64,000 bases of DNA from Flavobacterium sp. KACC 22761. GTDB lineage: Bacteria > Bacteroidota > Bacteroidia > Flavobacteriales > Flavobacteriaceae. Location of the stretch: contig NZ_CP139148.1 of assembly GCF_034058155.1 (NCBI RefSeq), positions 4,464,001 through 4,528,000 on the forward strand, given 5' to 3'. The notes under the pieces are model-generated. The model was not told the origin of the DNA. It saw nothing but the letters and a program-made list of their open reading frames with translations, and did no database searches. The position numbers and the translations under genes were made by a program. The stretch's first letter is position 1. The number at the start of each line of letters is the position of its first letter. Below are positions 54,350 to 63,450 of this stretch, piece after piece.

Positions 54350-54979
54350 TTAAACAGCTGAAAACATAGCTTTTATCCAAATCGGGATTTTTTTTTTGCG
54401 CTCTTGCATCAAGTTACTGAAATCGGCTGTTTCCAAATTTCGGCTTCCCATAATAATAGGTTTGGCGATAAATGGAAAAACGACCAATCCCAAAATATTC
54501 ATCAAAAAATGAAGCGGATTTGGTTCCGAAATTTCTTTATTCTTCAGCGCTTCCTGAAACTGCTTTATAAAAACCGATTCGTTTACAATTTCTCTGATTG
54601 GCATTTTTTTTAAAAGCCCTTCAGGATTATTTCGAATTTCAGTAAGAATGAATGTTGGTATTTCTGGTTCAGCGCTGATAAAATCAATGTATCGTTCAAC
54701 AATTATGACTACTTTTTGCTCCAAAGAAGTTTTTTCATCATTCAAAATCACTTTCATACTGCCAACAAAACCAGCAAAAGTTTCAGCCATTATGATTTCA
54801 AAAAGTTTTGCTTTGCTTCTAAAATAATAATTGAGCAGCGCAAGATTCAAACCTGCTTCTTCTGCAATATCTCTTGTTCTAGTTGCTGTAAAACCTTTTT
54901 TATAAAAAACAGTTTTAGCTGCTGTTTTTATCTTTTCTTCTGTAGTGGTATCTTTTTTATCAGATGCTGAAACTTTCAT
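54350..54979 (-). CDS. TetR-family repressor of the exporter operon (CecR-like)
   Basis: The 209-residue protein has a TetR HTH (TATRTRDIAEEAGLNLALLN then YYFRSKAKLFE) in the first 60 residues and a helical ligand-binding domain after it. It is the first gene of a run TetR-TolC-HlyD-ATPase-ATPase-permease-permease, as in E. coli cecR-ybhGFSR. It most likely represses its own operon through the dyads directly upstream and is released by an exported compound. The ligand is unknown. Confidence 0.93.
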   Translation of the reverse strand: MKVSASDKKDTTTEEKIKTAAKTVFYKKGFTATRTRDIAEEAGLNLALLNYYFRSKAKLFEIIMAETFAGFVGSMKVILNDEKTSLEQKVVIIVERYIDFISAEPEIPTFILTEIRNNPEGLLKKMPIREIVNESVFIKQFQEALKNKEISEPNPLHFLMNILGLVVFPFIAKPIIMGSRNLETADFSNLMQERKKKIPIWIKAMFSAV

Positions 54980-54996
54980 TTTAAATCATTTAGGTG

Positions 54997-55064
54997 CAAA
55001 TATAAAACATTTTGAAATGTGTTAATCATTTTTTCTAATCAAATGATTAAATATTTTGATTAAC
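54997..55064 (-). promoter_or_regulatory. Promoter and operator of the TetR exporter operon
   Basis: On the minus strand a -7 element TATATTTG (55004-54997) lies 18 bases before the TetR ATG. Directly upstream are two nested dyads: GTTAATCA (55021-55028) with TGATTAAC (55057-55064), and TAATCA (55036-55041) with TGATTA (55044-55049). This is a good candidate for autorepression. Confidence 0.55.
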
Positions 55065-55255
55065 CCATCTTACAAACAAATTTTTTTAGCTTAAAAAAAC
55101 TCATAACCACTATTAAGAAATCAATTAGAAATCGAATTTCGCACTACAAATTCTCACTAAAAAAGAATATCTTTACGCTAATATTGTTTCATAATTCCCT
55201 TTTTTACCGATTCAAAAGAAATTTATTGCTTTAACTAATTTCGATCGTCATTGAT

Positions 55256-56026
55256 ATGAAAAACAATTTTACTTGGATTTTTCTTCTTTTGTTTTCCATT
55301 GCAGCTTTTGGACAATCGGCTCAAAAGAAAGAAATCAACCAACAGCTTCAAACTTGGGTTTCTATTAACAGCGTTACTAAATTTGCCGATCATTGGGGCA
55401 TTGTTGGCGATTTTCACATCAGACGAAACGACTTTGTTTCCGATCCGAGTTTTTATTTCATTAGAGGCGGTTTAAGCTACATTCCAAATTCAAATGTTTC
55501 AGTAAATGTAGGGTATGCACATATGTGGCTCGCGCCTTCAAATCCGGATTGGAGTACATTTGCAGATGAAAACAGGATTTATCAACAGGCACAATTGAAT
55601 ACAAAAATGGGAAATGTGAGTATTTTGCAACGCGTGCGAAATGAGCAACGATGGCAGGAAAAAATAGTTGATGACAAACCTAGCGGAGACTGGCGTTTTA
55701 CAAATAGAATACGCTATTTGGCAAGTTTCACTTTTAGAATTTCTGATAATAAATCTTGGCCCTCAATGGTGCTTTCTGATGAAATTTTGCTTCATTTTGG
55801 GGAAGAAGTCGTTTATAATACTTTTGACCAAAACCGTTTTTTCATCGGAATCAAAAAAAACATCAATCCAAAATGGAGTTATGATTTTGGATATATGAAT
55901 GTTTATCAGCAAAAATATTCGGGTTATCAATATGATATGAATCACACCATCAGATTATTTTTTTATCTGAATACCAGCATTCGAAAAAAAGCGCCTTCAA
56001 CGACTGAAAATTCGGGTGACGAATAA
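55256..56026 (+). CDS. DUF2490 outer-membrane protein
   Basis: The 256-residue protein has a signal peptide (WIFLLLFSIAAFGQ) and the DUF2490 pattern: QLQTWVSINSVTKFADHWGI, then alternating beta strands with aromatic ends (GGLSYIPNSNVSVNVGYAHM). A 10- to 12-strand small outer-membrane barrel is likely. Its function is unknown in the family. It is divergent from the TetR operon and convergent with the dehydrogenase gene. Confidence 0.88.
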   Translation: MKNNFTWIFLLLFSIAAFGQSAQKKEINQQLQTWVSINSVTKFADHWGIVGDFHIRRNDFVSDPSFYFIRGGLSYIPNSNVSVNVGYAHMWLAPSNPDWSTFADENRIYQQAQLNTKMGNVSILQRVRNEQRWQEKIVDDKPSGDWRFTNRIRYLASFTFRISDNKSWPSMVLSDEILLHFGEEVVYNTFDQNRFFIGIKKNINPKWSYDFGYMNVYQQKYSGYQYDMNHTIRLFFYLNTSIRKKAPSTTENSGDE

Positions 56027-56054
56027 CTTTTTTTGAGAAACAATTCTAAACAAA

Positions 56055-56087
56055 AAACGCTACTGAATTACTTTTTCAATAGCGTTT
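56055..56087 (-). terminator. Terminator between DUF2490 and the dehydrogenase gene
   Basis: On the minus strand AAACGCTATTGAA (56087-56075) pairs with TTCAGTAGCGTTT (56067-56055) with one G-U pair and continues into TTTG. It lies nine bases after the dehydrogenase stop. The plus strand folds too but has no U tract. Confidence 0.8.
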
Positions 56088-56095
56088 AGAAGATT

Positions 56096-57331
56096 TTATT
56101 TTTTGTCGATTTTATAAAGTCGGCCTTGATCTGTAATAGCGTAAAGAGCGCCATCACTGCCCTGTGTAATATCTCTGAATCGCTGATTTTCGGAAGCCAA
56201 AAGTCTTTCCTCTCCTACTACTTTATTATTTTCAATAGCAAGCCTCACAATATGCATGCCGCTCAAAGCGCCAATAAAAAGATTGTTTTCCCATTCTGGC
56301 ACGCGATTTCCTGTGTAGAACGTCATACCGCTTGGAGAAACCACCGGATCCCAATAATAAACAGGCTGTTCCATACCGCTTTGTTGCTGAATTCCCGCTC
56401 CCACCTTCTCGCCACTGTATTCAATTCCGTAAGTAATTGTTGGCCAACCAAAATTAGCTCCAGCTTTTAATCGATTTATTTCGTCACCGCCACGTGGACC
56501 ATGTTCACTTTCCCAAATTTCACTCGTAACAGGATGAAGCGCCAAACCTTGCGGATTTCTATGTCCTATACTATATAACTCTGGCAATACTCCAGTTCCC
56601 GTAAAAACAGGATTTCCTGATGCTGGCTGTCCCTCTTTTGTCAATCGGATTACTTTTCCTAGACCAGACGCTACAGATTGTGCTAAAGGTCTGGTTTCTA
56701 TAACGGAACGTTCTCCTGTACTAATCACAAGATTTCCAGTTTTATCAAAAAGAATTCGTCCTCCATAATGAAGATTACTAGGATTTGCAGGTTTTGCACG
56801 ATAAATTACGGTTGCTCCTTCGATTGTTTTTTCATCGGCCGAAAGTTTCCCTTTGGCCACAGCCGTATTATTGCCGCCAGTTGTTGCTTCTGAAAACACC
56901 CAATAAATCATTTTGTTTGATGCAAAATCAGGATCTAGGCACAAACCTAATAATCCGCCCTGACCAGAAGGATTAACTGCTGGAAGTCCAGTAATTGGAC
57001 TACTGACTACGCCGGCTGTAGTTACAATTCGCATTTGCCCCGCTTTTTCAGTAATTAAAAGTCGGCCGTCTGGAAGCATTTTTACGCCCCACGGGTTTGC
57101 TAAAGTACTTGTGATAACTTTACCTTCAAAACTGGTATTTGTTTTAATTCCGTTAATTCGGGTTTGTCCTTCAAATGCCGGTTTATAGGCACTGTTTGGT
57201 GCATTTGTTTCTACTGGATCAGTCACCGTGCCGGGATCTGATGGAGTATCTTTATCATTGGAACAACTGTTACAGCTTAAAGAAATAGAAAATATTGTGA
57301 AGAGCGCTAATAAGCAGGTTATCTTTTTCAT
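56096..57331 (-). CDS. PQQ-dependent sugar dehydrogenase (glucose/sorbosone type), lipoprotein
   Basis: The 411-residue protein has a lipobox-like start (LFTIFSISLSCNSCSND) and a six-bladed GSDH propeller: NPWGVKMLPDGRLLITEKAG, GQGGLLGLCLDPDF, IGHRNPQGLALHP and HGPRGGDEINRLKAGANFGW. These are the signature pieces of soluble aldose dehydrogenases, which oxidise sugars with PQQ and pass electrons to the respiratory chain. No PQQ biosynthesis genes are visible, so PQQ would be scavenged or made elsewhere. It is monocistronic. Confidence 0.92.
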   Translation of the reverse strand: MKKITCLLALFTIFSISLSCNSCSNDKDTPSDPGTVTDPVETNAPNSAYKPAFEGQTRINGIKTNTSFEGKVITSTLANPWGVKMLPDGRLLITEKAGQMRIVTTAGVVSSPITGLPAVNPSGQGGLLGLCLDPDFASNKMIYWVFSEATTGGNNTAVAKGKLSADEKTIEGATVIYRAKPANPSNLHYGGRILFDKTGNLVISTGERSVIETRPLAQSVASGLGKVIRLTKEGQPASGNPVFTGTGVLPELYSIGHRNPQGLALHPVTSEIWESEHGPRGGDEINRLKAGANFGWPTITYGIEYSGEKVGAGIQQQSGMEQPVYYWDPVVSPSGMTFYTGNRVPEWENNLFIGALSGMHIVRLAIENNKVVGEERLLASENQRFRDITQGSDGALYAITDQGRLYKIDKK

Positions 57332-57538
57332 CTTATTTGATTATTTAAAATTAAAAATAGTTTTGGGTAGAATTATCCTAATTTCTTAAATAAAATCAGA
57401 TTTAGTTTACATAATTTTATTCAAAAATTATAGAATTACACCTTATAACGTTGAAAATCTGCTTTCTATTTCATGAATTCAAGATCTATTTTAAAAGTAA
57501 TCAATTAATTTTCTAAATTAGTTTTAAAATTAAAAGCT

Positions 57539-58432
57539 ATGACCAAACTAACCAAAGAAGATATAAGTCAAGAAGTATTTGACTTATACGATGATTATGC
57601 TCACAATAAAATCGATCGCCGAATATTTATTGAGAAATTATCCATTTTTGCGGTTGGGACATTGACACTTCCTTCGCTTTTAAGTTTTATGACACCCAAT
57701 TATGTCGATAGCATTTTGGTTCAGCCAACAGACCCAAGATTAAAAACTGGCTATATCAATTATGATTCTCCAAAAGGTGGCGGAAGCATTAAAGGGCTTT
57801 TATCGCAGCCAGCAGAAACCAAAAAGAAACTGCCCGGAATTATCGTAGTTCATGAAAATCGCGGACTTAATCCTTATATTGAAGATGTTGCACGAAGAGC
57901 CGCTCTCGAAGGTTTCATCACACTTGCGCCTGATGCATTATCACCTTTGGGCGGTTATCCCGGCAATGATGATGCAGGAAGAGAATTGCAAAAGAAACGT
58001 ACGCGTGAAGAAATGTTGGAAGATTTCATCGCCGCTTTTGAATATTTAAAATCACATAAAGATTGCAACGGCCATATTGGTGTAGTTGGATTTTGCTTTG
58101 GCGGGTGGATTGCCAATATGATGGCGGTAAAACTGCCAGATTTGAAAGCTGCAGTTCCTTATTATGGCGGACAGCCCACTGCCGAAGAAGCCGAAAAAAT
58201 AAAAACGCCATTACTATTGCATTACGCTGGTCTTGATACACGAGTAAATGAAGGTTGGCCCGCATTTGAACAAATTCTCAACAAAAATAAAGTCGAACAT
58301 ACGGCTTATTTTTATAACGGAGTCAATCATGGTTTTCATAACAATACAACACCTAGATATGATGAAGCTGCAGCAACTTTATCATGGACAAGAACTATTG
58401 ATTTTTTTAAATTGAAACTTAAAGCGAAATAA
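57539..58432 (+). CDS. Dienelactone hydrolase-family enzyme with twin-arginine-like start
   Basis: The 297-residue protein has a ~55-residue N-terminus with DRRIFIEKLSIFAVGTLTLP, which resembles a Tat signal although it starts after 26 residues. The alpha/beta hydrolase domain has nucleophile Cys in GVVGFCFGGW (C186), Asp in GLDTRVNEGW (D233) and His in GVNHGFHN (H264), the Cys-Asp-His triad of dienelactone hydrolases, and VVHENRGLNPYIEDVARRAA. The similar E. coli protein is YghX. The substrate is unknown. It stands alone. Confidence 0.9.
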   Translation: MTKLTKEDISQEVFDLYDDYAHNKIDRRIFIEKLSIFAVGTLTLPSLLSFMTPNYVDSILVQPTDPRLKTGYINYDSPKGGGSIKGLLSQPAETKKKLPGIIVVHENRGLNPYIEDVARRAALEGFITLAPDALSPLGGYPGNDDAGRELQKKRTREEMLEDFIAAFEYLKSHKDCNGHIGVVGFCFGGWIANMMAVKLPDLKAAVPYYGGQPTAEEAEKIKTPLLLHYAGLDTRVNEGWPAFEQILNKNKVEHTAYFYNGVNHGFHNNTTPRYDEAAATLSWTRTIDFFKLKLKAK

Positions 58433-58526
58433 AAAACGACATCCTATTAAATTTATTTCATCTCTAAAAAATAATGTAAATTTGGACTATGTTTTTTAAT
58501 TCATTTTAATCTAACAGCTAGTCCAG

Positions 58527-59939
58527 ATGTTACGACCGTGGCAATTCGAAATTCACTTAGATAAAAAATCAGACAAAGCGCTTTATCTGCAAATCGCCGA
58601 TGCGATTATCAATGCCATAAAATCTGGAAATTTAGCCGTAGGGAATGCTTTGCCGGGAAGCAGAAAACTTGCCGAATTGCTTCATGTAAACCGAAATACT
58701 GTCGTTGAGGCTTTGGATGTTTTAATTGCTGAAGGCTGGGTGATTTCTATTGATCGAAAAGGAACTTTTATTGCTGAATTGTCAACTGCCTCCATTTCTT
58801 CTTCAAAAATACAAAAACATTTTCCATACAATGAAGATGAAATAAAACCCAGTCTTATTTTTGATGACGGACTTCCCGACAGCCGACTAGCGCCCATGAA
58901 CGATTTGGCGCGTTCCTACCGAGAAATATTCAGCAGAAAATCCCGCTGGCAAATTATGGGCTACAGCAATGAATTAGGAAATATTGAATTCAGAAAAGCC
59001 ATTGCCCAAATGCTTAATTTTAAGCGTGGAATGAACATTGCACCAAATCAAATTTGTATTACAAGAGGCAGTCAAATGGCAATGTACCTCGCCTCACATT
59101 GTCTTTTATCGAAAGGCGATTTTGTGATGATCGAAAATCCGGGTTATAAACCGGCGTGGGAAGCTTTTGAAAATGCCGGTGCAGCCCTCCTTCCTGTAAC
59201 TATTGAAAATGATGGAATTGCAATAGATGAAGTCGAAAATTACCTCAAAAAATACAATTCCATAAAAGCGATTTACGTAACGCCTCATCATCAATTTCCA
59301 ACAACCGTAACAATGAGTTTGAAAAAAAGATTACGATTGATCGAATTATCAAATCAATATGGTTTTTCTATTATTGAAGATGATTATGACAATGAATTTC
59401 ATTTTGGTCTGCGCCCAATCTTGCCAATTTCAAGCTATAGCAATGCTCAAAACTCTGTTTACATTGGCACCTTGAGTAAAATTGTTGCTCCTGCGCTTCG
59501 CATTGGCTTCATCGCTAGTTCTGTCGAAAATATAGAGAAAATAGGAAAACATCGCAAAATAATTGATGTTCAAGGCGATAATATCATGGAAGAGGCTGTT
59601 TTAAATCTTATTAACGAAGGGCAAATAAAACGTCATCTAAAAAAAGCAAATCTTATTTATAAATCAAAAAGAGATTATTTTGACAGGCTTTGCCAAGAGC
59701 ATCTAAAAGACAAAATCATATACACAAAACCTGAAGGCGGTCTTGCTTTTTGGATTGTTCCTAAATCAAATATTGACCTTCAGCCAATTTGTGAAAAATT
59801 ACTTCAAAAAGGAATTCAGATAATGAGTCCAGAAAAATTTAGTTTTAAAACTCCAATTTCTGGATTGCGATTAGGTTATGCTTCCTTAACCGAAAAACAA
59901 ATGGAAGAAGGCATTATTGCTCTTTCAAAGTTATTGTAA
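58527..59939 (+). CDS. MocR-type GntR regulator with aminotransferase-like domain
   Basis: The 470-residue protein has a GntR winged HTH (residues ~10-80: LYLQIADAIINAIKSGNLAV, LPGSRKLAELLHVNRNTVVE) joined to a fold-type I aminotransferase domain. The PLP-binding Lys lies in YIGTLSKIVAPALRIGF (K318), and IIEDDYDNEFHF holds the Asp that contacts the pyridine nitrogen. MocR regulators such as PdxR respond to PLP. The nearby yggS gene, a PLP-homeostasis gene, gives some support to vitamin B6 control here; no pdx gene is adjacent. A weak stem-loop (59957-59966 with 59982-59991) follows. Confidence 0.93.
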   Translation: MLRPWQFEIHLDKKSDKALYLQIADAIINAIKSGNLAVGNALPGSRKLAELLHVNRNTVVEALDVLIAEGWVISIDRKGTFIAELSTASISSSKIQKHFPYNEDEIKPSLIFDDGLPDSRLAPMNDLARSYREIFSRKSRWQIMGYSNELGNIEFRKAIAQMLNFKRGMNIAPNQICITRGSQMAMYLASHCLLSKGDFVMIENPGYKPAWEAFENAGAALLPVTIENDGIAIDEVENYLKKYNSIKAIYVTPHHQFPTTVTMSLKKRLRLIELSNQYGFSIIEDDYDNEFHFGLRPILPISSYSNAQNSVYIGTLSKIVAPALRIGFIASSVENIEKIGKHRKIIDVQGDNIMEEAVLNLINEGQIKRHLKKANLIYKSKRDYFDRLCQEHLKDKIIYTKPEGGLAFWIVPKSNIDLQPICEKLLQKGIQIMSPEKFSFKTPISGLRLGYASLTEKQMEEGIIALSKLL

Positions 59940-60007
59940 ATAAGCAAGTTTAGAGCATAAAGACTGAAATCCCCACATTTACAGCCTTTATACTTTAAAA
60001 AAATCAA

Positions 60008-60271
60008 TTAATTGCAGTTTTCCATTTCGATTATAGAAAAACCATTTTCACTAATTTGATTTTCAATTTCAATAGGTGCTTTGTCAATATGGCAAAAATT
60101 GCATTCTTTTGACGTTAAAGGCTGTCCTTCCTGCGCTACTGATTTTAGATAAATTCGTCCAAATTCAAAAACTTGATTTGCATCATCAGTATTTTCATCT
60201 ACTAAAATATCAAAATGCATAATTTTACCGTCTTTTCGGGTTACGTAGGTATCCCACACTGCTACTTTCAT
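60008..60271 (-). CDS. DUF2024 family protein
   Basis: The 87-residue protein matches DUF2024: MKVAVWDTYVTRKDGKIMHF at the start and TSKECNFCHIDKAPIEI with a C-x-x-C-H group in the middle. No signal peptide is present. The family has no known function. It lies between the convergent MocR gene and the divergent yggS gene. Confidence 0.88.
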   Translation of the reverse strand: MKVAVWDTYVTRKDGKIMHFDILVDENTDDANQVFEFGRIYLKSVAQEGQPLTSKECNFCHIDKAPIEIENQISENGFSIIEMENCN

Positions 60272-60459
60272 AAGTTTATGTTTTTAAAATACAATTCAAT
60301 TTTGTTTTTTTTTACATTACAAATTTATTCCAGATTCCAATTTTGGAGCTCATCCAGTTTTTTGAATTTTTACTTGTTACTGGTCCAGTGGGTCTTGTAT
60401 CAAAATCTGGACTATTCATAATAACAAAAACTGGCTCTTTCTAATTTTTCATTCAAACG

Positions 60460-60467
60460 TAATTTTG
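60460..60467 (+). promoter_or_regulatory. Candidate -7 promoter element of yggS
   Basis: TAATTTTG matches TAnnTTTG and lies only four bases before the yggS ATG at 60472, the same spacing seen at the efflux operon. If used, the transcript would start on or beside the ATG. No TTG at -33 is seen. Confidence 0.4.
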
Positions 60468-60471
60468 TGTT

Positions 60472-61203
60472 ATGAAAAATGCTATTCTATATAATTTAAG
60501 CCAAGTCCATGATCGCATTGAAAAAGCGTGCTTGCTTTCGGGCAGAAACGCATCAGATGTTCAACTTTTATTAGCCACCAAAACCGTTTCTGCCGAGAAA
60601 ATTCGTATCGCTATTGAAGGAGGAGAAAAGCTGATTGGAGAAAACAAAATGCAGGAGCTTCGCGACAAAGATTCCGATTTAAGAAATCTGAATGTCCAAC
60701 GCCATTTTATTGGTCATTTACAAACCAACAAAATAAAAGATGTACTGAAATATGTCACTTGCATTCAATCATTGGACCGGCTTAGTCTTGCGCATGAATT
60801 ACATCGTCAATTACAAAAAGAAGATCGAAATATTGATGTTTATATCCAAGTAAACACCTCTTTTGAAGAAAGCAAATTTGGAGTTGCACCAGCTGAAGTG
60901 ATTCATTTTATTAAAGAAACAAAACGATTTGATACCTTAAAAATCAAAGGTTTAATGACAATTGGCTTGCTTGATGTTGAAAAGGAAAAAATGAGACCAT
61001 CACTTCGATTGTTAAGAGAAATTCGGGATCAAATTTATGCCGAAAAAATTGAAGGCCTGGACAGTTTAAAACTTTCAATGGGAATGTCACAAGATTTAGA
61101 ATTGGCAATAGCCGAAGGTTCAAACTTAGTAAGAATTGGGACTTCCATTTTTGGGAACCGATTTTTAGGCAAGGAAATTTGGAACGAAAATATTGCAGAA
61201 TAA
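60472..61203 (+). CDS. yggS: YggS family PLP homeostasis protein
   Basis: The 243-residue protein is a single PLP-binding TIM barrel of the YggS/PROSC family: LLLATKTVSAEKIRIAIEGG (PLP Lys K37), IGENKMQELRDKD, RHFIGHLQTNKIKDVLKY, LMTIGLLD and LSMGMSQDLELAIAEGSNLV with RIGTSIFG at the end. YggS buffers and delivers pyridoxal phosphate in the cytoplasm and has no catalysis of its own. The AAA ATPase gene follows after 31 bases. Confidence 0.96.
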   Translation: MKNAILYNLSQVHDRIEKACLLSGRNASDVQLLLATKTVSAEKIRIAIEGGEKLIGENKMQELRDKDSDLRNLNVQRHFIGHLQTNKIKDVLKYVTCIQSLDRLSLAHELHRQLQKEDRNIDVYIQVNTSFEESKFGVAPAEVIHFIKETKRFDTLKIKGLMTIGLLDVEKEKMRPSLRLLREIRDQIYAEKIEGLDSLKLSMGMSQDLELAIAEGSNLVRIGTSIFGNRFLGKEIWNENIAE

Positions 61204-61234
61204 AATCTAATTTTGCACCAAATAAAAATTCAAA

Positions 61235-61954
61235 ATGAATCTATACGAACTTACGGTCAACGATACCGAAAAAATTACCATTCAAGACTTATTTTTCAGT
61301 GACGAAAACAAGGCAATTTTAGAGCAAACCATTAAAGAACATTTGTATATAGAGGAATTAAAAAAATACAATTTAAAAGTTGATAATAAAATTTTACTTC
61401 ACGGTCATACTGGATGCGGCAAAACAACAACTGCAAAAGCAATTGCAACCGCATTAAATAAAGAAATCATTATAATCAATCTGAGCACAATTATTAATGC
61501 TAAGATTGGCGAAACTTCTAAAAACGTTAAAGCATTATTTGACAAAGCAACTCGCGAAAATGCGGTCTTGTTTTTGGACGAATTTGACCAAATTGCCAAA
61601 AGTCGTGAAAACGATGATAAAGATGTTGCTGAAATGAAACGTCTAGTGAATACAATCATTCAACTAATTGATTATTTTCCAACGAATTGCTTATTAATTT
61701 GTGCAACTAATTTTTACAATAGTATTGACACTGCTTTGTTGCGAAGATTTCAAATAAAATTAAAATTCGAGATGCCGAGCGACACGCAATTGGATTTATA
61801 TTATGACAAAATATTAAACATCTTCCCTATTCATTTTCAAGATATTCCAAGAAAATATGGCGTTTCTTATGCCGAAGCGAAAGATTACGTTAACACCACA
61901 ATGAAAGGATTAATCATCTCCGAATTGGAACTTTTGAAAAAACAACAAGTTTAG
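61235..61954 (+). CDS. Small stand-alone AAA+ ATPase
   Basis: The 239-residue protein is little more than one AAA module. It has Walker A GHTGCGKTT (K63), Walker B AVLFLDEFDQIAKS (D115, E116), sensor 1 LLICATNF and arginine fingers in TALLRRFQ. The N-terminus (60 residues) has no substrate-binding domain I recognise, and the usual C-terminal lid is short. It resembles the ATPase of Vps4/FtsH-like modules or toxin-linked ATPases without partner. It follows yggS by 31 bases; a shared transcript is possible. A partner protease or toxin is not visible nearby. Confidence 0.85.
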   Translation: MNLYELTVNDTEKITIQDLFFSDENKAILEQTIKEHLYIEELKKYNLKVDNKILLHGHTGCGKTTTAKAIATALNKEIIIINLSTIINAKIGETSKNVKALFDKATRENAVLFLDEFDQIAKSRENDDKDVAEMKRLVNTIIQLIDYFPTNCLLICATNFYNSIDTALLRRFQIKLKFEMPSDTQLDLYYDKILNIFPIHFQDIPRKYGVSYAEAKDYVNTTMKGLIISELELLKKQQV

Positions 61955-62107
61955 AAATTCTCAATAGCAGAGCCATTTTAATTCTTTTGAAGTGCTAATT
62001 AGATTTTTAAATTTCTTACAAATACCAAATTTATAAGACTTTATAGTTTTTTTTGAGTTCAAATTAAAATTATGGGAGTTTCGTTTAAAAAGATAAAACT
62101 AGGAAAA

Positions 62108-62635
62108 TTAGCTTTCGATTTCCTTTAAAATCAATTCAGAAACTGCGTCAATGGCTTGATCAATGATTTCTTCTGCATCTCCCTCAAAATGAAATTGTGC
62201 TGCAATTTCTTTACTTGGAAAAACAATATGCAAAAATATGGTTCCAACAGGCTTTTCTTCACTTTCGCTTCCTCCCGGGGTTGTAAGTCCGGTTAGAGCT
62301 ACACAGATATCTGAATTGATATAGCGAGAAAAACGTTGCGCCATCATTTTGGTAACCTCAGCCGATTCTGCACTATATTTCTCTATGGTTCCCCACGGAA
62401 TTTGCAACAAATCTTCTTTCATTGAACTATGGTAGCAAACCATACCGCCTATTAAAATTCGGCCTGAATTAAAAACAGTCGAAAATTCATAACACATTTT
62501 TCCAGCAGAAGCACTTTCAACAAATGTAATAGTTAGATTTTTTTCGATTAAAGCTTCGCAGCAATTGATCACTTTAGAAGAAGTCATGGAAATTGTTTTT
62601 TTCAGATTATTAAATTCAAAATTATAATCTTTCAT
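62108..62635 (-). CDS. pncC: CinA C-terminal domain protein, NMN amidohydrolase
   Basis: The 175-residue protein is the stand-alone CinA_C domain: TFVESASAGKMCYEFSTVFN near residue 35, then GGMVCYHSSMKEDLLQIP, YSAESAEVTKMMAQRF and the family-typical ALTGLTTPGGSESEEKPVGT. PncC deamidates nicotinamide mononucleotide to the acid form in NAD recycling. Ser and Lys residues in these segments are the likely catalytic ones. It is divergent from the small stress-like genes that follow. Confidence 0.9.
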   Translation of the reverse strand: MKDYNFEFNNLKKTISMTSSKVINCCEALIEKNLTITFVESASAGKMCYEFSTVFNSGRILIGGMVCYHSSMKEDLLQIPWGTIEKYSAESAEVTKMMAQRFSRYINSDICVALTGLTTPGGSESEEKPVGTIFLHIVFPSKEIAAQFHFEGDAEEIIDQAIDAVSELILKEIES

Positions 62636-62776
62636 TGTCTCAAAAATTACACTATTTATTGTATTTTTTACATTCTAAACAACTGTTAATTATGCAGCTA
62701 TAATTTAGATTCGTATAAAGCATTCCCTTAATTGCTTGGTAAATTTGTAAAATGCAAACTTTAAAAAGCAACAAAC

Positions 62777-62937
62777 ATGAAACCTACAACTGAACATAAG
62801 GAAAATGCAAAAGCCAAAAAAGGAATCGCAAGCTCAAAAAATGAGGCCACTTTAAAATCTGAAAAAAAACAGACGATCAAAATGAAGCAAAACCTTCTGC
62901 AAAAGATATGAAGGATTCGTTTCCGACAAAAAAATAA
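62777..62937 (+). pseudogene. Small Lys-rich gene interrupted by a poly-A frameshift
   Basis: From the ATG at 62777 a Lys/Glu-rich frame (MKPTTEHKENAKAKKGIASS) runs into an A8 run at 62872-62879 and then stops at a TGA after 44 residues. One more A would join it to a second frame that continues TDDQNEAKPSAKDMKDSFPT and ends at TAA TAG (62935-62940), giving 52 residues. The second half has the same composition, so it was one gene. It is either a true frameshift, a sequencing or assembly error, or slippage at the A run. A -7-like TAAATTTG lies at 62740-62747. Confidence 0.55.
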
Positions 62938-62959
62938 TAGTAATCTAAAAAACTACGTT

Positions 62960-63439
62960 ATGGAAAAGTATCGCAACTCCGATTACAATCAGCATGATCC
63001 TGATTTTATCGAACAAAATATTATCGTAAATGGTTCTTTTAATGAAGATGAATTTAAACAAGATCTAAAAGAACATAATAATCGTGAATTTGGCGAAAGT
63101 GATCCTGATTATATCGATCAAAACACTTTAGTTGACAATGATAATTACGCACGTGATGAAGATCCGTATCAATATCAAGAAGAATTTATTGGCGATCCTC
63201 AACATCCAGCAACTGATTTTGAAAGCAACACCAATATTCGATCTGAAAATATTCCGAATCAAGAACGAATTGTAAATGAAGATGATGCCATTACAAATGA
63301 TGATCGAAAAAATGATTTTGATGAAGATTATGATCCCGATTTAGATTTGGAAAAAGATGACGATTTAGATGACGACAATACAAAAGACATAGATGATTTT
63401 GAGGCCGAACATTTTCCTGAAAATCATCCGAGAGAATAA
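62960..63439 (+). CDS. Acidic low-complexity protein with internal repeat
   Basis: The 159-residue protein is strongly acidic (Asp/Glu/Asn-rich) with a near-repeat: YNQHDPDFIEQNIIVNGSF (about residues 9-27) and FGESDPDYIDQNTLVDNDNY (about 49-68). The C-terminal 45 residues are mostly Asp and Glu (DLDLEKDDDLDDDNTKDIDD). It is probably disordered and cytoplasmic. I do not recognise a family. It is 22 bases downstream of the small Lys-rich gene; the two have opposite charge, which would suit pairing, but that is a guess. Confidence 0.75.
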   Translation: MEKYRNSDYNQHDPDFIEQNIIVNGSFNEDEFKQDLKEHNNREFGESDPDYIDQNTLVDNDNYARDEDPYQYQEEFIGDPQHPATDFESNTNIRSENIPNQERIVNEDDAITNDDRKNDFDEDYDPDLDLEKDDDLDDDNTKDIDDFEAEHFPENHPRE

Positions 63440-63450
63440 CTGAATTGATC

